From Notolepis coatsorum (taxonomy: Eukaryota; Chordata; Actinopteri; Aulopiformes; Paralepididae): a stretch of DNA of 64,000 nucleotides. The position numbers and the translations under genes are program-made. The DNA lies in contig OZ020592.1 in the NCBI GenBank assembly GCA_963971535.1, positions 51,950,213-52,014,212 of the forward strand, read 5' to 3'. Shown one piece after another: positions 1-11,280 of this stretch (position 1 is its first letter; each line of letters begins with the position of its first letter). A model generated the notes under the pieces. That model was given only the letters and a program-made list of their open reading frames with translations, ran no database searches and had not been told where the DNA came from.

Positions 1-97
1 TACCTTAAAGGAGCGGAGCGTGTGGCGGGGAATGCACCAATCAACACAGTACCTTAAAGGAGTGGAGCGTGTGGCGGGGAATGAACCAATCCTCACA
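1..97 (-). repeat. 3' LTR of the Gypsy element (partial, cut by window edge)
   Basis: Begins TGTGAGG at 97 on the minus strand, directly after the polypurine tract. It holds two copies of a unit of about 47 bases (core GCGTGTGGCGGGGAATG). Against the matching start of the 5' LTR at 5515 I see one substitution (agtggag versus agcggag) and one 2-base indel. That suggests a fairly young copy, but only 97 bases are available. Confidence 0.85.
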
Positions 98-3000
98 GTA
101 CCCCCCCCTCCACGGGAGCCACCCGGCGACCAGCCCGACCCGGCTCGTTCGGGTGGGCACGATGGAAGTCGGTGATCAGGCCGGGGTCCATGATGAGCTG
201 GCGGGAGACCCAGCTCCGTTCCTCCGGGCCGTATCCCTCCCAGTCCACCAGGTACTGGAACCCCCGACCCCGCCGTCGAACGGCCATCAACCGGCGGACC
301 TGCCACTGGGGGTATCCGTCCACCATCTCGGGAGGAGGCGGGTCCGGAGCAGGAGGCATCAGGGGACTGAGAGAGACAGGCTTAACCCGGGACACATGGA
401 AAACGGGGTGAATGCGCATGGACGCAGGAAGCTTAAGACTCACCGCCGCCGGACTGAGCACCTTCAGAACCTCAAAAGGACAGACGAACCGGGGGTTGAG
501 CTTCTTGGCCGAGGACCGAAGCGGAAGGTCCTTTGCGGACAGCCACACCCTCTGCCCAGGGTGGTACGTCGGCGCAGGGACCCGGCGCCGGTCGGCCCCA
601 CGACTGGTGCGCTCCGATGACCGGAGCAGCGCAGTCCTGGCGATCTCCCAGACCCGACGGCACCGGTCGAGATGCTCCTGTATGGAGGGAACTGCCACTT
701 CCGACTCCTGTGCAGGGAAAAGAGGGGGTTGGTAGCCCAGGGATACTTCAAAAGGTGAGAGGCCGGTGGCGGAACTGACCATGGAGTTGATGGAGTACTC
801 GACCCAGGGAAGGAAACGGCTCCAAGAAGCAGGCTTCTCGGCAGCCACACACCGAAGAGCAGACTCCACGCTCTGGTTCATCCTCTCCGTTTGTCCGTTA
901 GTCTGGGGATGATAACCAGAGGAAAGACTGACCGTTGCCCCCAATCCCTTGCAGAAAGCCCGCCATACCTGGGAAGTGAACTGGGGCCCCCGGTCCGAGA
1001 CGACGTCCTGGGGAAACCCATGGAGGCGGAACACGTGGCGTGTCAGGAGGTCCGCCGTCTCGGCTGCCGAGGGAAGCTTGGGAAGGGCCACGAGGTGAAC
1101 CCCCTTGCTGAACCGATCCACTACGGTCAGCAGGCACGTGTTCCCCTGGGAAGAAGGAAGTCCCGTGACGAAGTCCAACGCCACATGGGACCAAGGGCGG
1201 CTCGGAATGGGAAGCGGCTGCAAAAGCCCGGAGGGCGCCTGGTGGGAGGCCTTGCTGCGGGCGCAGACTGCGCAGGCCAGTACGAACTCCTTGACGTCGT
1301 TCCTCATGGTGGGCCACCAGAATCGCCGAGCCAGGAAGGAGAACGTGCGATGAACGCCTGGGTGGCAGGCGAACCGGCTGGTATGGCCCCACTGGAGGAC
1401 CCGGGACCGGACTGAGTCGGGGACGAAGAGGCGATGAACCGGTACCTTGCCTGGAGCGCGATGGAAGCGTAGCCTTACCACCCCCTCGATGCCCAAGGTG
1501 ACCACTCCCACCACCCTGCCCTCTGGGAGGATGGGAGTCAGGTCCTCAGTGGTTGGGGCTCCCTTGGAGTGTAACCGGGACAGGGAGTCGGCCTTCGTGT
1601 TGCGGGAACCAGGGCGAAACGTCAGCGAGAAGTCGAAACGACTGAGGAAGCTGGCCCATCTTGCCTGCCGGCCATTGAGGCGCTTGGAAGCACGGATATA
1701 CGTCAAGTTCTTGTGGTCCGTCCAAATGGTGAATGGCTCCTCGGCCCCCTCTAGCCAATGACGCCACTCCTCCAAGGCAGCCACAACCGCCAGCAGCTCC
1801 CGATTGCCGATGTCGTAGTTCCTCTCGGCAGGGAGGAAACAACGTGAGTAGAAGACGCACGGATGTACCTTCTGGTCCGTTGCCGATCGCTGAGATAAGA
1901 TAGCCCCAAGTCCGGTATCCGAGGCGTCCACCTCTACGATGAACTGTCTCTTGGGGTCTGGATGGAGCAAGACTGGGGCGGTAGTGAACCTCTTCTTGAG
2001 GGAGCGGAACGCAGCACCCGCCGCTGGGGACCAGTCGAACGGCAGGGCGGGAGAGGTTAGCCTGGTCAGTGGTTCCGCCACCTGGCTGTAGTTCCGGATG
2101 AATCTTCGGTAGAAGTTGGCGAACCAGAGGAAGCTCTGTAACTCCTTCCGAGAGGTGGGTTCCAGCCACTCCTCCACGGCCCGGATCTTGCGAGGGTCAG
2201 CCCGGGTCAAGTCTCTCTCCACGATGAAGCCCAGGTAATCGACGGAGTTGGAGTGAAAACGGCACTTCTCTGCCTTGACGAAGAGCCGATTGTGGAGGAG
2301 GCGCTCCAGCACACGTCGGACATGCTGGATGTGTTCCTCAAGGGTTTTAGAGAAGATGAGGATGTCATCTAGGTATACCACCACAAACTCCTCCACCATG
2401 TCATGAAGGACGTCGTTCATGAGCGCCTGGAATACCGCCGGAGCGTTGGTGAGGCCGAACGGCATTACCAGGTACTCGTAGTGGCCCCTGGGAGTCTTGA
2501 AGGCGGTCTTCCACTCATCGCCCTCTCGGATACGGACCAGGTGGTAGGCACTCCGGAGGTCCAGCTTGGTAAAGACGGTAGCCTGGGTGAGAGGTTCGAA
2601 GGTGGAGTTCATGAGAGGAAGAGGGTACTTGTTCTTAATGGTGATCTCGTTGAGCTGGCGATAGTCGATGCAGGGTCGAAGGTCTCCATCCTTCTTCCCA
2701 ACAAAGAAGAAACCGGCCGCCACAGGGGAGGAGGAAGGCCGAATGAGACCTGCTTCCAAGGACTCAGAGATATAACGATCCATCGCTGCCTTCTCAGGGA
2801 CGGTCAGACTGTAGAGGCGGCTGCCGGGAAGGGGAGCCCCTGAGCGAAGGTCGATGGCACAGTCGTAAGGCCGGTGAGGCGGAAGGGCCTGTGCCCGGGA
2901 CTTACTGAAAACCTCCTCGAGGTCGTGGTACTCGGGGGGTATCGTCGAGAGGTCCGGAGGCGGCTCACAAAGAGGGCTCCGGGGTGAGGGACAGGACGCC

Positions 3001-3512
3001 GCCTGAAGACACTGGGCATGACAGGCGGAGCTCCACCCTCTGATGGTACCGGAGGACCAGGCGATGTGGGGCTCATGCAGCGCGAGCCAAGGCCTGCCCA
3101 GGACTACAGGGACAAGAGGAGAGCTGGTGATGAAAAACTGGAGTCTCTCAACGTGGTTACCAGCAATGGTGAGAAGGACTGGGACGGTGCGTTGAGTGAT
3201 GTCAGCCAGGCGGTGTTGGTCCAACGCAAACACCTCCAAGGGTCTCACGAGGTCCTCTAGCGGAATGTTGGCCTGGGTAGCAAACTCGAAATCCAGGAAG
3301 CTCTCGTCAGCACCCGAGTCGATGAGTGCCTCCACCGTCGCCCGTTGGTCCGCCCAGGTCAGGGTGACGCTCATCAGACGACTAGGTGGTGCACGGTTCT
3401 GGGAACGAGAAAAACGGCTCACCAGGATCTCCCGGGGTCCCGGCGAGCCTGGTCTTTTGGCCGGGTGGGGCAGTTGGAGATACGGTGCCCATCCCGGCCG
3501 CAGTAGAGGCAA
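93..3512 (-). CDS. Gypsy Pol polyprotein (protease-RT-RNase H-integrase-chromodomain)
   Basis: About 1139 residues, uninterrupted. Counting from the first Met: aspartic protease with [10 protein letters not shown] (catalytic Asp near 65); reverse transcriptase with YLDDILIF near 380; RNase H with EVDASD near 527 and TDHKNL near 600; integrase with an HHCC zinc region (HPGVHR, then CAVCARSK), the core Asp residues in LDFVTGLP and SDRGPQF, and the Glu in NGQTERMNQ; a C-terminal chromodomain around [15 protein letters not shown]. The stop codon is inside the 3' LTR (93-95), so the last Leu codon and stop come from LTR bases. The frame is -1 relative to gag with about 90 bases of overlap, so Pol is probably made by -1 frameshifting; an A4 run (plus strand tttt at 3455-3458) is a possible slip site. 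All key catalytic residues are present. Confidence 0.92.
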   Translation of the reverse strand: MPLLRPGWAPYLQLPHPAKRPGSPGPREILVSRFSRSQNRAPPSRLMSVTLTWADQRATVEALIDSGADESFLDFEFATQANIPLEDLVRPLEVFALDQHRLADITQRTVPVLLTIAGNHVERLQFFITSSPLVPVVLGRPWLALHEPHIAWSSGTIRGWSSACHAQCLQAASCPSPRSPLCEPPPDLSTIPPEYHDLEEVFSKSRAQALPPHRPYDCAIDLRSGAPLPGSRLYSLTVPEKAAMDRYISESLEAGLIRPSSSPVAAGFFFVGKKDGDLRPCIDYRQLNEITIKNKYPLPLMNSTFEPLTQATVFTKLDLRSAYHLVRIREGDEWKTAFKTPRGHYEYLVMPFGLTNAPAVFQALMNDVLHDMVEEFVVVYLDDILIFSKTLEEHIQHVRRVLERLLHNRLFVKAEKCRFHSNSVDYLGFIVERDLTRADPRKIRAVEEWLEPTSRKELQSFLWFANFYRRFIRNYSQVAEPLTRLTSPALPFDWSPAAGAAFRSLKKRFTTAPVLLHPDPKRQFIVEVDASDTGLGAILSQRSATDQKVHPCVFYSRCFLPAERNYDIGNRELLAVVAALEEWRHWLEGAEEPFTIWTDHKNLTYIRASKRLNGRQARWASFLSRFDFSLTFRPGSRNTKADSLSRLHSKGAPTTEDLTPILPEGRVVGVVTLGIEGVVRLRFHRAPGKVPVHRLFVPDSVRSRVLQWGHTSRFACHPGVHRTFSFLARRFWWPTMRNDVKEFVLACAVCARSKASHQAPSGLLQPLPIPSRPWSHVALDFVTGLPSSQGNTCLLTVVDRFSKGVHLVALPKLPSAAETADLLTRHVFRLHGFPQDVVSDRGPQFTSQVWRAFCKGLGATVSLSSGYHPQTNGQTERMNQSVESALRCVAAEKPASWSRFLPWVEYSINSMVSSATGLSPFEVSLGYQPPLFPAQESEVAVPSIQEHLDRCRRVWEIARTALLRSSERTSRGADRRRVPAPTYHPGQRVWLSAKDLPLRSSAKKLNPRFVCPFEVLKVLSPAAVSLKLPASMRIHPVFHVSRVKPVSLSPLMPPAPDPPPPEMVDGYPQWQVRRLMAVRRRGRGFQYLVDWEGYGPEERSWVSRQLIMDPGLITDFHRAHPNEPGRAGRRVAPVEGGVL
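98..112 (-). other. polypurine tract of the Gypsy element
   Basis: On the minus strand this reads GGAG, eight consecutive G and TAC, ending directly at the 3' LTR start TGTGAGG. This is the normal position of the plus-strand primer. It lies inside the pol reading frame: the last codons of pol encode Glu-Gly-Gly-Val-Leu from this tract. Confidence 0.8.
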
Positions 3513-4540
3513 AGGCCGGACCTGAACCTGGCCTCTCGTTCAGCCGGACTAAGGTGAGAGCGTCCCAGCTGCATGGGTTCCTCCTCGGGCACCGAACGGG
3601 AGGGGAAGGGACCACCAGTCGTGGTGGAAGCAGGACGGGCCGCAGTACCGTCACGAGTGCGGGAGGTCTGGGTCACCTCTGGAGGTCCCAGTCGGGCTCT
3701 CTCACGCCTTCTCTCCCGGAGGCATCCGTCGATGCGAATGGCGAGGCTGAATAGGTCCTCGAGGGACTCCGGTTCCTCACGGGTCGCGAGCTGGTCCCTT
3801 ACAGCGTCGTTGAGCCCCCTCATGAAGGTGAGACGAAGCGCTTGGTCGTTCCACCTGCTCTCCGTTGCCGCCAGTCTGAACTCCAGCACGTAGTCGGTGA
3901 CCCCGCTACTGCCCTGCCGGAAGGTGCCCAACCGAGCTCCTGGGTCCTGGCCATGGGCTGGGTGGTGGAAAACCCTGCCGAGCTCTGCCACGAAGTCTGG
4001 GTAGGAAAAACAGAAATCAGCCCCCATTGCCCAGGAGGCAGTAACCCACTGTGCTGCCCGGCCTGAGAGCAGGTTAGTCATGTACGCCACTCGGGCTCCC
4101 TCTGAAGTGAATCGGCTGGATTGATGACGAAAAACCAACTCACATTGCATGATGAATGTGGCACAATCCTCGAAGTTACCGTTGAACAACCGTGGTTCGG
4201 AGAGACGGGGCTCCCGAGGTGCGGGATCGGGAGGCGCGGGGCCTGCCACGGCTGCGGGTGGTGCTCTGGCCGAGACTCCTGAAGCAGGTGGGGTTACAAG
4301 CAGGGCGTTAAATGCGTCACTCAGAGTTCGTAATTGGTGAAGAATATCAGCCTGCTGATTACCCTGGGTTGTCTGCAGGGTAGCCAGAGAGCCAAGGGAC
4401 TCCTGAATAGGCAGGACCTGGGCTCGGAGCTCCTGTACAGCAGCCGCAGCCGCACCTAGCTGTAGGCTGTGGTCGTTGGTTAATTCAATCTGGACCGCCA
4501 ACGCGGTTCTGACTCTGTCTGTGTCGGCTGAGGTCGACAT
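3419..4540 (-). CDS. Gypsy Gag
   Basis: 373 residues. An N-terminal helical, Gln/Leu-rich region (about 1-75) is followed by a Pro/Ala linker. The capsid-like domain includes [20 protein letters not shown], typical of retrotransposon Gag. A CCHC zinc knuckle ([14 protein letters not shown]) lies near 344-357, 16 residues before the end. The start ATG at 4540 is only 13 bases from the LTR and abuts the primer-binding site, so almost no leader exists outside the LTR. Expected role: particle assembly and RNA packaging. Confidence 0.9.
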   Translation of the reverse strand: MSTSADTDRVRTALAVQIELTNDHSLQLGAAAAAVQELRAQVLPIQESLGSLATLQTTQGNQQADILHQLRTLSDAFNALLVTPPASGVSARAPPAAVAGPAPPDPAPREPRLSEPRLFNGNFEDCATFIMQCELVFRHQSSRFTSEGARVAYMTNLLSGRAAQWVTASWAMGADFCFSYPDFVAELGRVFHHPAHGQDPGARLGTFRQGSSGVTDYVLEFRLAATESRWNDQALRLTFMRGLNDAVRDQLATREEPESLEDLFSLAIRIDGCLRERRRERARLGPPEVTQTSRTRDGTAARPASTTTGGPFPSRSVPEEEPMQLGRSHLSPAEREARFRSGLCLYCGRDGHRISNCPTRPKDQARRDPGRSW

Positions 4541-4553
4541 GGTCGGGTCGTAA
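4541..4553 (-). promoter_or_regulatory. putative self-priming primer-binding site
   Basis: On the minus strand the LTR is followed by TTACGACCCGACC and then the gag ATG. It does not begin TGG, so it does not look like a tRNA-primed site. The core GACCCGAC (4542-4549) is the exact reverse complement of GTCGGGTC at 5287-5294 in the 5' LTR, about 25 bases after a TATA-like sequence, where transcription should start. In yeast Tf1 the mRNA 5' end folds back on such a site and primes cDNA synthesis. The pairing is seen; the mechanism is inferred from Tf1. Confidence 0.6.
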
Positions 4554-4868
4554 TGTTAGGGTTTGAAACCGACCTCAAACGCACGGCACAGACAGGTAGT
4601 TCAGAGTTAGCCAAATACTAGGCCGTATTTATTTTCAGAGTCAAAAAGGAGCAAGTAACTATCTTGAAACAAAGGGAGACTGCCTTCAGCAGAGTTATCT
4701 GCGGCTCTGCAGATCCTCTTGGTGTTCGAGGTGGGGAAACGGTGTTGACGCCGAAGCGGCTCTGCAGATACTCCCAGCTTCAACTCGAGGTGGAAAAGAG
4801 AGAGAGAGAGAGAGAGATCAATAACAGTCCACATCACACAGAGGCAGTGCGGTCTCCTCCTCCCTTAG

Positions 4869-5104
4869 CTGAGTCCAGAACAAACAAAACAATATCTTCA
4901 GTGTTCACCACAACACACCATTTAGCTGAGGGTCAGTGCAAAACAAAAACGATAATCTTCAGTGTCTCTTCTAAACACACACCCCAGCTGAGTCCAGTGC
5001 AAGCAAAATGATAATCTTCAGTGTCTCCTTTAACACACAATTTAGCTGAGTCAAGTGTAAGCAAAAATAGAACTCTTCAGTGTTCTTCAAAACACACAAA
5101 ACAG
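4869..5104 (-). repeat. minisatellite in LTR, about 58-bp unit, 4 copies
   Basis: Four diverged units, each starting with ctgag (about 4869, 4926, 4988, 5046) and containing caaaa, atcttcagtgt and aacacac. It lies in the R/U5 part of the LTR, so it would be transcribed. Confidence 0.75.
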
Positions 5105-5286
5105 AATAGTCCAAAAAGGGGTTTGGTTCAAACTCACCAAAGCGCAAGAATAAAGCGGGTAAACGAGGCGCAGCTCAAAACGGGGGGACAAGGTCTTCAC
5201 CAGCGGCAATCCACAGATGTCCTGGAGGGAGAGTAGACGAGGCACAGCAACGGGGAACAACAGGCAGAAACAGAAGTATTCAAAAT

Positions 5287-5325
5287 GACCCGACATCGAT
5301 TGAAGGGAAGTCCCAGTATAAAAAG
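5287..5325 (-). promoter_or_regulatory. predicted LTR promoter and transcript start
   Basis: On the minus strand CTTTTTATACTGGG (about 5314-5327) is followed about 25 bases on by ATGTCGGGTC (to 5287). TATA-to-start spacing fits a polymerase II promoter. The start assignment is supported independently by the complementarity of GTCGGGTC to the primer-binding site at 4542-4549. Confidence 0.5.
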
Positions 5326-5387
5326 CCTCTGGGGCGCTAATCAAAAACTATGACAGGTGCGTGCTGGAATTGATACTTGCTCCAAAA

Positions 5388-5515
5388 GCGTGTGGCGGGG
5401 AATGCACCAATCAACACAGTACCTTAAAGGAGCGGAGCGTGTGGCGGGGAATGCACCAATCAACCAGTACCTTAAAGGAGCGGAGCGTGTGGCGGGGAAT
5501 GAACCAATCCTCACA
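5388..5515 (-). repeat. three 47-bp tandem repeats at the LTR U3 end
   Basis: Three copies of a unit containing gcgtgtggcggggaatg, ccaatca and taccttaaaggagcg. Position at the outer U3 end suggests duplicated promoter or enhancer sites. The CCAAT motif is repeated on the plus strand, but function is not shown. The 3' LTR at 1-97 carries at least two units. Confidence 0.8.
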
Positions 5516-5710
5516 CAGAATAATGTAGCCTATATATACAGAATTATATATAAGCCTATGTGTCTCATTGAATAAATATGTTGCAATAAATTATTTTGGA
5601 TTGATTATTGACACATCTCTACTGTATTTCTTTGATTCCATTTTGATAAAAATACAGAATAATGTAGCCTATATATACAGAATTATATATAAGCCTATTG
5701 TATTAAGCCC
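5516..5710. repeat. direct duplication of an AT-rich 45-bp sequence
   Basis: The sequence starting acagaataatgtagcctat at about 5515 recurs at about 5651 with near identity, and a shorter form occurs at about 7815-7840. The Gypsy element sits at the edge of the first copy. It looks like part of an old dispersed repeat. No coding potential seen. Confidence 0.6.
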
Positions 5711-6328
5711 CAGAATACCCGTTCATATTGATAAGCCCATAAATCAGTGATTTGCTCGTCCGGCCTCCACAGCGTCCTGCAAGGCAGAGACTTTCAAACC
5801 CCTATGAATCTGATGGGTTCATCGAAGACGGAGATTCTGTATGCTCGCCCTGTCCCCTCGCGTCAAGGTGTTAATCTTGATAGGAGTTGCAAGGTCTATA
5901 TTTTATTTAGCAAGCAAGATTTATTGATAATCCTTTCCTTAGTAAATCTACTTGAGAATGTTCAAATAGGGTTACCATTAATCAAGTGATAATCCTTCCC
6001 TCGTAAATCCATAGGGCACTGGTGAGTGTACATCTCACACAGCTGATATGGAGGAGGTAATTGTTCAAATGTTTGCTGTCAGGAAACCCCCTTTCATTGA
6101 ATGAAATAGATTACAAATGATTTTGTCCTCTTTACGCTATTTTAGAGAAAAGACAGACATCTTTACATATTACACCTAAGATCTATACATAATGAATGAA
6201 GTATTTCTATGTCATGTGTCTCCCCGAATGACAATAATATTATATATTATTCTCTTTGAGAGATAAGCTGAACGCCAGGTACAGTGTTGTACATTTAACC
6301 TGTAAAAAATAATTAGAATGACTTTTTA
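5711..6328. other. AT-rich non-coding sequence, no gene seen
   Basis: A GC-richer patch near 5757-5870 carries no recognisable protein. The rest is AT-rich. With the following minisatellite and the A-rich stretch near 6640-6900 it may be an old LTR, but I could not define ends. Confidence 0.4.
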
Positions 6329-6600
6329 AGGAGGCATCCCTTCGTCCACTGGTCTTATTTTCAAGCCCCATGCATAGCTTAGTTTTTGAAAATAGACGCT
6401 AAAAAAGGTAGAATGCCATCTGAGGGAGGCATTCCTTATTCAACCGGTCTAATTCCAAGCTTCAATACACCGCAAGGCTTTGGAATATAGACGCTAAAAA
6501 AGGTAGAATGCCATCTAAGGGAGGCATTCCTTATTCAACCGGTCTAATTCCAAGCTTCAATACACCGCAAGACTTTGGAATATAGATGCTAAAAAAATAG
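6329..6600. repeat. 95-bp tandem repeat, about 2.8 copies
   Basis: The motif tagacgctaaaaaaggtag occurs at about 6393 and 6488, and as tagatgct at 6583, giving an exact 95-base period. The last two copies are nearly identical; the first (from 6329) is diverged. Each unit contains gaggcattccttattcaacc and caagcttcaatacaccgcaa. Confidence 0.85.
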
Positions 6601-7890
6601 AATCATAGTGTAGCTTACCAGTATTTTTAGGAGAAGTAACACGAAGAAAAAGATTTAGTTTCAAAAAGTTTTAAAAGTTTAAAAATACAAGAGTTACAAA
6701 AGAATGCACAATTATCATAGGATCTCTACAGCAAAAACAGGCGTCAAGTCAAAGTAGAAAAGAAAACCCCCTCCTCGCTTTACAGGGTGTTTATATAATA
6801 CAGAATTCGTCATAAGATTACACACCCCTCTTGATAGTACAGCCCCAATCAGTGTACAATACGTAAAAATGACCACTCCTCTTTCATCCCTTCGTTACTG
6901 TAACTAGAAAAAGTAACAGATTCATTTGTGTTGGGAAAATCCCTAATACCTCACTGCATGTTGCAAGAAAGAAAGAAAGAAAGATATAGCCTATATATAT
7001 ACATGTACAATACAGTACTCATATACTTTAAACATTGGTTGATATGTTTTTCCACATCATACATGTGTAAAACCCTCATACATCATACATCCTACATGTA
7101 GTTTTCTAAATGTATAATGGCTTTCCCTTTTGACAGGGCAGGCAAGGGTTAAAATGTGCCACCTTGCCTCTTGGCTCCTGAATGTAATCTGCAAGGCCGT
7201 ATACAGAGGCCACATTCCGACAGCTCACATAGTACAAGAGGTTCTTTTTCTATTCATTTCTTTAGGGTTGTATAAGATATTGTGGTTTACACAAGTTACA
7301 GTTTTACAGTCTATAGTTTATAGTTCTTACAGTTTTACACAAGTAGGGAGAAAGAATACAAAAGACATCTTTCATAATCACAGACTTCCAGTGCGCATTT
7401 GGTGCTTAGATCAGAGGCCTACTTGTCCTGTTATCAAGCTTATAATACATACTTATATTTAATCCTCTATATATACATGTTAAATGCTCAATATGCCACA
7501 TCATACAAGTGCATCATAATCATAATTATAATGGTATATATATCATAATCATAATAGTACATCATACAAGTGACATAAGACAGAGAGGTAACAGGATATC
7601 AATATAAAAAGTGTCACTAGTTGTTTGTGGGACTTCAACACCCCCTCTGTCATCCTGGTCCTGAAGCACGGCCACTGTCCTGATAACGTCTGTGAGGGGG
7701 GACGGGATGGCAATTGCTGGGTCACGATGGCTGTGACTCTCAACACCTATATATATATATGTCTCATTGAAGATATATGTTGCTATAGGCCTATAGTAAT
7801 CGTTTTGAGAAAAATACAGAATAATGTAGCCTATAATACAAAAAGCATGTTGAATTAATGAGTAAATGGAATGTATTTTTCATGATTACG
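6601..7890. other. AT-rich non-coding stretch, no gene seen
   Basis: Contains a short (GAAA)n tract near 6967-6983, degenerate tandem catcatacat and ataatcataat motifs (7050-7570), and a GC-richer patch (7620-7745) whose translation I do not recognise. Near 7810-7840 it repeats part of the duplicated sequence at 5515 and 5651. Confidence 0.4.
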
Positions 7891-7895
7891 GTGGT

Positions 7896-7911
7896 GGCTC
7901 TTAAAAGAGCC
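7896..7911 (-). terminator. histone mRNA 3' stem-loop
   Basis: On the minus strand GGCTCTTTTAAGAGCC followed by ACCA: a 6-bp stem with a 4-base loop, matching the conserved end of replication-dependent histone mRNAs that SLBP binds. It starts 33 bases after the H3 stop codon, the normal spacing. Its preservation shows the H3 fragment came from the genomic gene, not from a polyadenylated transcript. Confidence 0.85.
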
Positions 7912-7944
7912 TTTGGGTTATGAATGTAGAAAAACACAGCCAAA

Positions 7945-8599
<655 letters not shown>

Positions 8600-8990
8600 G
8601 ACAGCCTCAAACCGTGAACCCTCCGCTCACTATCCCCAGGCTATCAGGATGCTCAACGACAATGACACTATTGTACACACGCAGTTTAAATAAACACTCA
8701 CCTTAACACCCACTTTACTCACTTTAGACACTTTAACACACTTTATATTCATTAGTAAAGAGATTTGCACTACAATTCATACCTCATTGCACCTTACCCT
8801 AAGTTTGTACCTCATCCCATTTCTGCATTGTACCTCACTGTTACTATTTACTCTGCAATATTGTATAAATGTATATATAGTACTTTATTTGACGTACCTT
8901 TGACTTTTTCTATTTTATACTTTTTATCTATTTTTATCTAGCACACTCCCAGGAGCTCATACAGAAAAAGCATCCATGATAAAGTATTCT
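8600..8990 (+). mobile_element. 3' end of an L2-type LINE (5'-truncated)
   Basis: Around 8618-8660 the plus strand encodes YPQA.RMLND, matching the last residues (YPQAIRLLNEQ) of the L2-type RT at 16599-17150. An A/T-rich 3' UTR follows with repeated cacttta and tacctcattg motifs. Only the extreme C-terminus and 3' UTR are present, as expected for 5' truncation during reverse transcription. Confidence 0.5.
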
Positions 8991-10565
8991 GTATTTTACT
9001 ATGACAATTAATAAACAAACTTGAACTTATATAGGAGGGTTGTTGCTCAGGGACTAGTATCTCTTGGTTAAGTTCAAGATATATTAAATATTGTTCTGTT
9101 CTGAGGATCATTACATGTATCAACCCTTTTCTCAATGTTACAGTTTTACAAATACAGATTATCAGATCATAGCTAGCTACATTTACTTGACTATAACAAA
9201 GGTTTGGCTTGTATGTGCTGCTCTCTACTGTGACCTACAGGTCTACATGTTGTCATTAAAGGGGGTACACATTTTCTTAAAGCACCAACAGATTAGAACA
9301 TGGCAACAGTTGGTGCATTAGCTAATCCTATTTTTCTCACCAAAAGCATTCAAGTAGCAGAAGCCATCCCCAAGACAAATCCACACTTGGCTTGGCAGAG
9401 CGGGGGTTCAGTATTTGTAGGAAATAGACAGACTTGCTAATTGAATATTATCTTATGTGTGAGATAAGACTGCAGCTCCCCTGCTGAGATCCTCAATTAA
9501 CCCAAGTCTGAGATCTTCAAAGCCAACAAACATCTCCCTCTCTCCGCTCTCTCCCGCCTACGGCTGTGACGTACGATATGAACATTTTATATTCTTTCTG
9601 AATACTTTTCATCCAAGATTGTGAGAGTAAGTAAAGTCCTAAAAAGGAGAAGAAATTATAATGAAAAAGAAAAGCATGATTGTTTTAGTTCTCCTATTTG
9701 TATTCCATTATACTATTGTTTGAGAGCACTCAGCCATACATATCATGGCAGATGGAACATAGGCTGCAGCTGTATCTGTTTGCCTCACACATAAATGTTC
9801 TTCTTAAGGTGTCAGACTATCACAGACAGCCCGCTTGAAATATGTAAATAAGGTACTAATTGACCACAGGAAAAGACGTACATAATATGGTAAAGTACGT
9901 TATGTTATAGCCATAAGTAATATATTTACGCATTGTATTGGCAATGTACAATGGGTCTCATTCCCGAACGAATTTACGACCAAAAATGTCCTTTTAGGCA
10001 GATTTCTGCCCATTTAAGACATATTAGGGCTGGTAGCCCGAGTCCCCAAATTTTCCTGAGATCAGATTTGAGTGTGGCTGAGAGCAGATTTAAGAGTGCT
10101 GAGGAGCACACTTATGATTGATTGACTAATTGAACATTTTATTAACTTGACAGACTGTGTTCTCATAGTGATTCCTTCATGTTAACGCTACAGGCCTCCT
10201 TGGAATTAATTACTTAATCATAATTAAAATAAATATGACAATATTTGTACGATAAGAAATTATGCATTTGATGTCGGAAAAATAAATAATATGGATTCAT
10301 CTGATCACAGGGCAGCTGCTTAACCATATCTGAACCAGCTATTTTGGACAAATGTATAATTACTTTAATTACTCAGATATTCAAACACAATTATGCAATT
10401 ATTGTGAAATTATTGAAAATAATAATTATTTAATGCCTTCTGTGGAATTTGTATTTCTTATTTGTTACACATCTGTTTTAATGATTAATTATATACATTT
10501 GAAAGAATGCAGGTCAACGTGCAATATATCCCATTGATTGGTATACAATGGGACAGACCTTTGTT
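8991..10565. other. no gene seen
   Basis: AT-rich. The patch 9950-10115 contains tttaagacatatta, which recurs at 13780-13795, so part may belong to an unclassified dispersed repeat. No coding region is supportable. Confidence 0.4.
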
Positions 10566-11040
10566 TGATTGATTGATTGATTGATTGAAAACTTTATTAA
10601 CAGATTGCAGAATGGGTACAGTACAGTACAGCTTAATTACATACAATTGTTAAGGGGATGCAGACCAGAGAAAGACTTTTGTCTTGTTTACATCAGGGTC
10701 CCCCATTTTCAATTCATCATAACATATATGACACACACGACATACAGATAGACAGTACTGCTACATCTATACATTTATGACATACCAGATTTGCAAATAC
10801 AGTACTGTTTGTGACACAAAAAGAGTCCAGAAAAGAGAGTGTATACATTTGACGTAGAAACTGTTGGAAGAGGTTGGGTAGGTGGGCTGGGGTTGGGTGG
10901 GTGGGGGGGGGACTGTACATTGGAGGTGGTTGGGTGGGGGGGTTGGGTAGGAGGGGTGGGTGGGGGACACTGTACAAGCAAATCTGTACATTGGAATATT
11001 GACAACCATACTTGGTCATTTACTGTACATTAGAGGGGGT
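10566..11040 (-). mobile_element. LINE 3'-UTR fragment (same family as 50.4-56.6 kb)
   Basis: On the minus strand this matches the 3' end of the LINE at 55388-56625: repeats of CCAATGTACAGT separated by pyrimidine-rich (CCCACCC) tracts, then a common 3' part ending in TCAATCAATCAA. The tail (ttgattgattgattg at 10566) is the 3' terminus. Fragmentary and non-coding. Confidence 0.7.
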
Positions 11041-11280
11041 TGATATAGCTACCTGCATTCCTTCGAATATATCATTAATCAATTAAACTTATATTGAAAT
11101 ACACTATATAGCCTATACACCAACACTGAAATGACAGTGGATAAATAAATAAATAAGAACTAAAGCTAATCGCATGGAAATAGACTGCATTAATATTCCA
11201 TAACAAGTTTTGTGTGCGCCAGTATGGCCTACGTGTCTAATGAACAGTATAGGCTTAATATATTCTAGTTACTTGTTTCA

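Larger units (their letters stand above)
1..5515 (-). mobile_element. Ty3/Gypsy chromovirus, Tf1/sushi-type, nearly complete
   Basis: An LTR retrotransposon read on the minus strand. Order in its own direction: 5' LTR (5515 to 4554), a 13-base leader with an unusual primer site, gag, pol, a polypurine tract and the first 97 bases of the 3' LTR, which is cut by the window edge. Gag and pol are both open without stops. Pol has the order protease, RT, RNase H, integrase, chromodomain, which defines chromoviruses. LTRs begin TGTGAGG and end TAACA. The TSD cannot be tested because the left flank is outside the window. The right flank begins with a duplicated AT-rich sequence. Family name is inferred from the chromodomain and the self-priming layout. 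Confidence 0.9.
4554..5515 (-). repeat. 5' LTR of the Gypsy element (962 bp)
   Basis: Runs from TGTGAGG (5515) to TAACA (4554) on the minus strand, with the usual TG...CA ends. It holds three 47-base U3 repeats (5388-5515), a TATA-like TTTATAC near 5316-5325, the predicted transcript start near 5294, and a four-unit minisatellite in R/U5 (4869-5104). R plus U5 is long, about 740 bases. Confidence 0.85.

Noticed and set aside
4541..4560. Conventional tRNA primer-binding site for the Gypsy element
   Set aside because: The sequence after the LTR does not start TGG and I could not match it to a tRNA 3' end by eye. The complement to the transcript start explains it better.
1..5515. Endogenous retrovirus
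   Set aside because: No envelope frame after Pol; chromodomain-type integrase and Gag with one zinc knuckle fit a Gypsy chromovirus, not a retrovirus.
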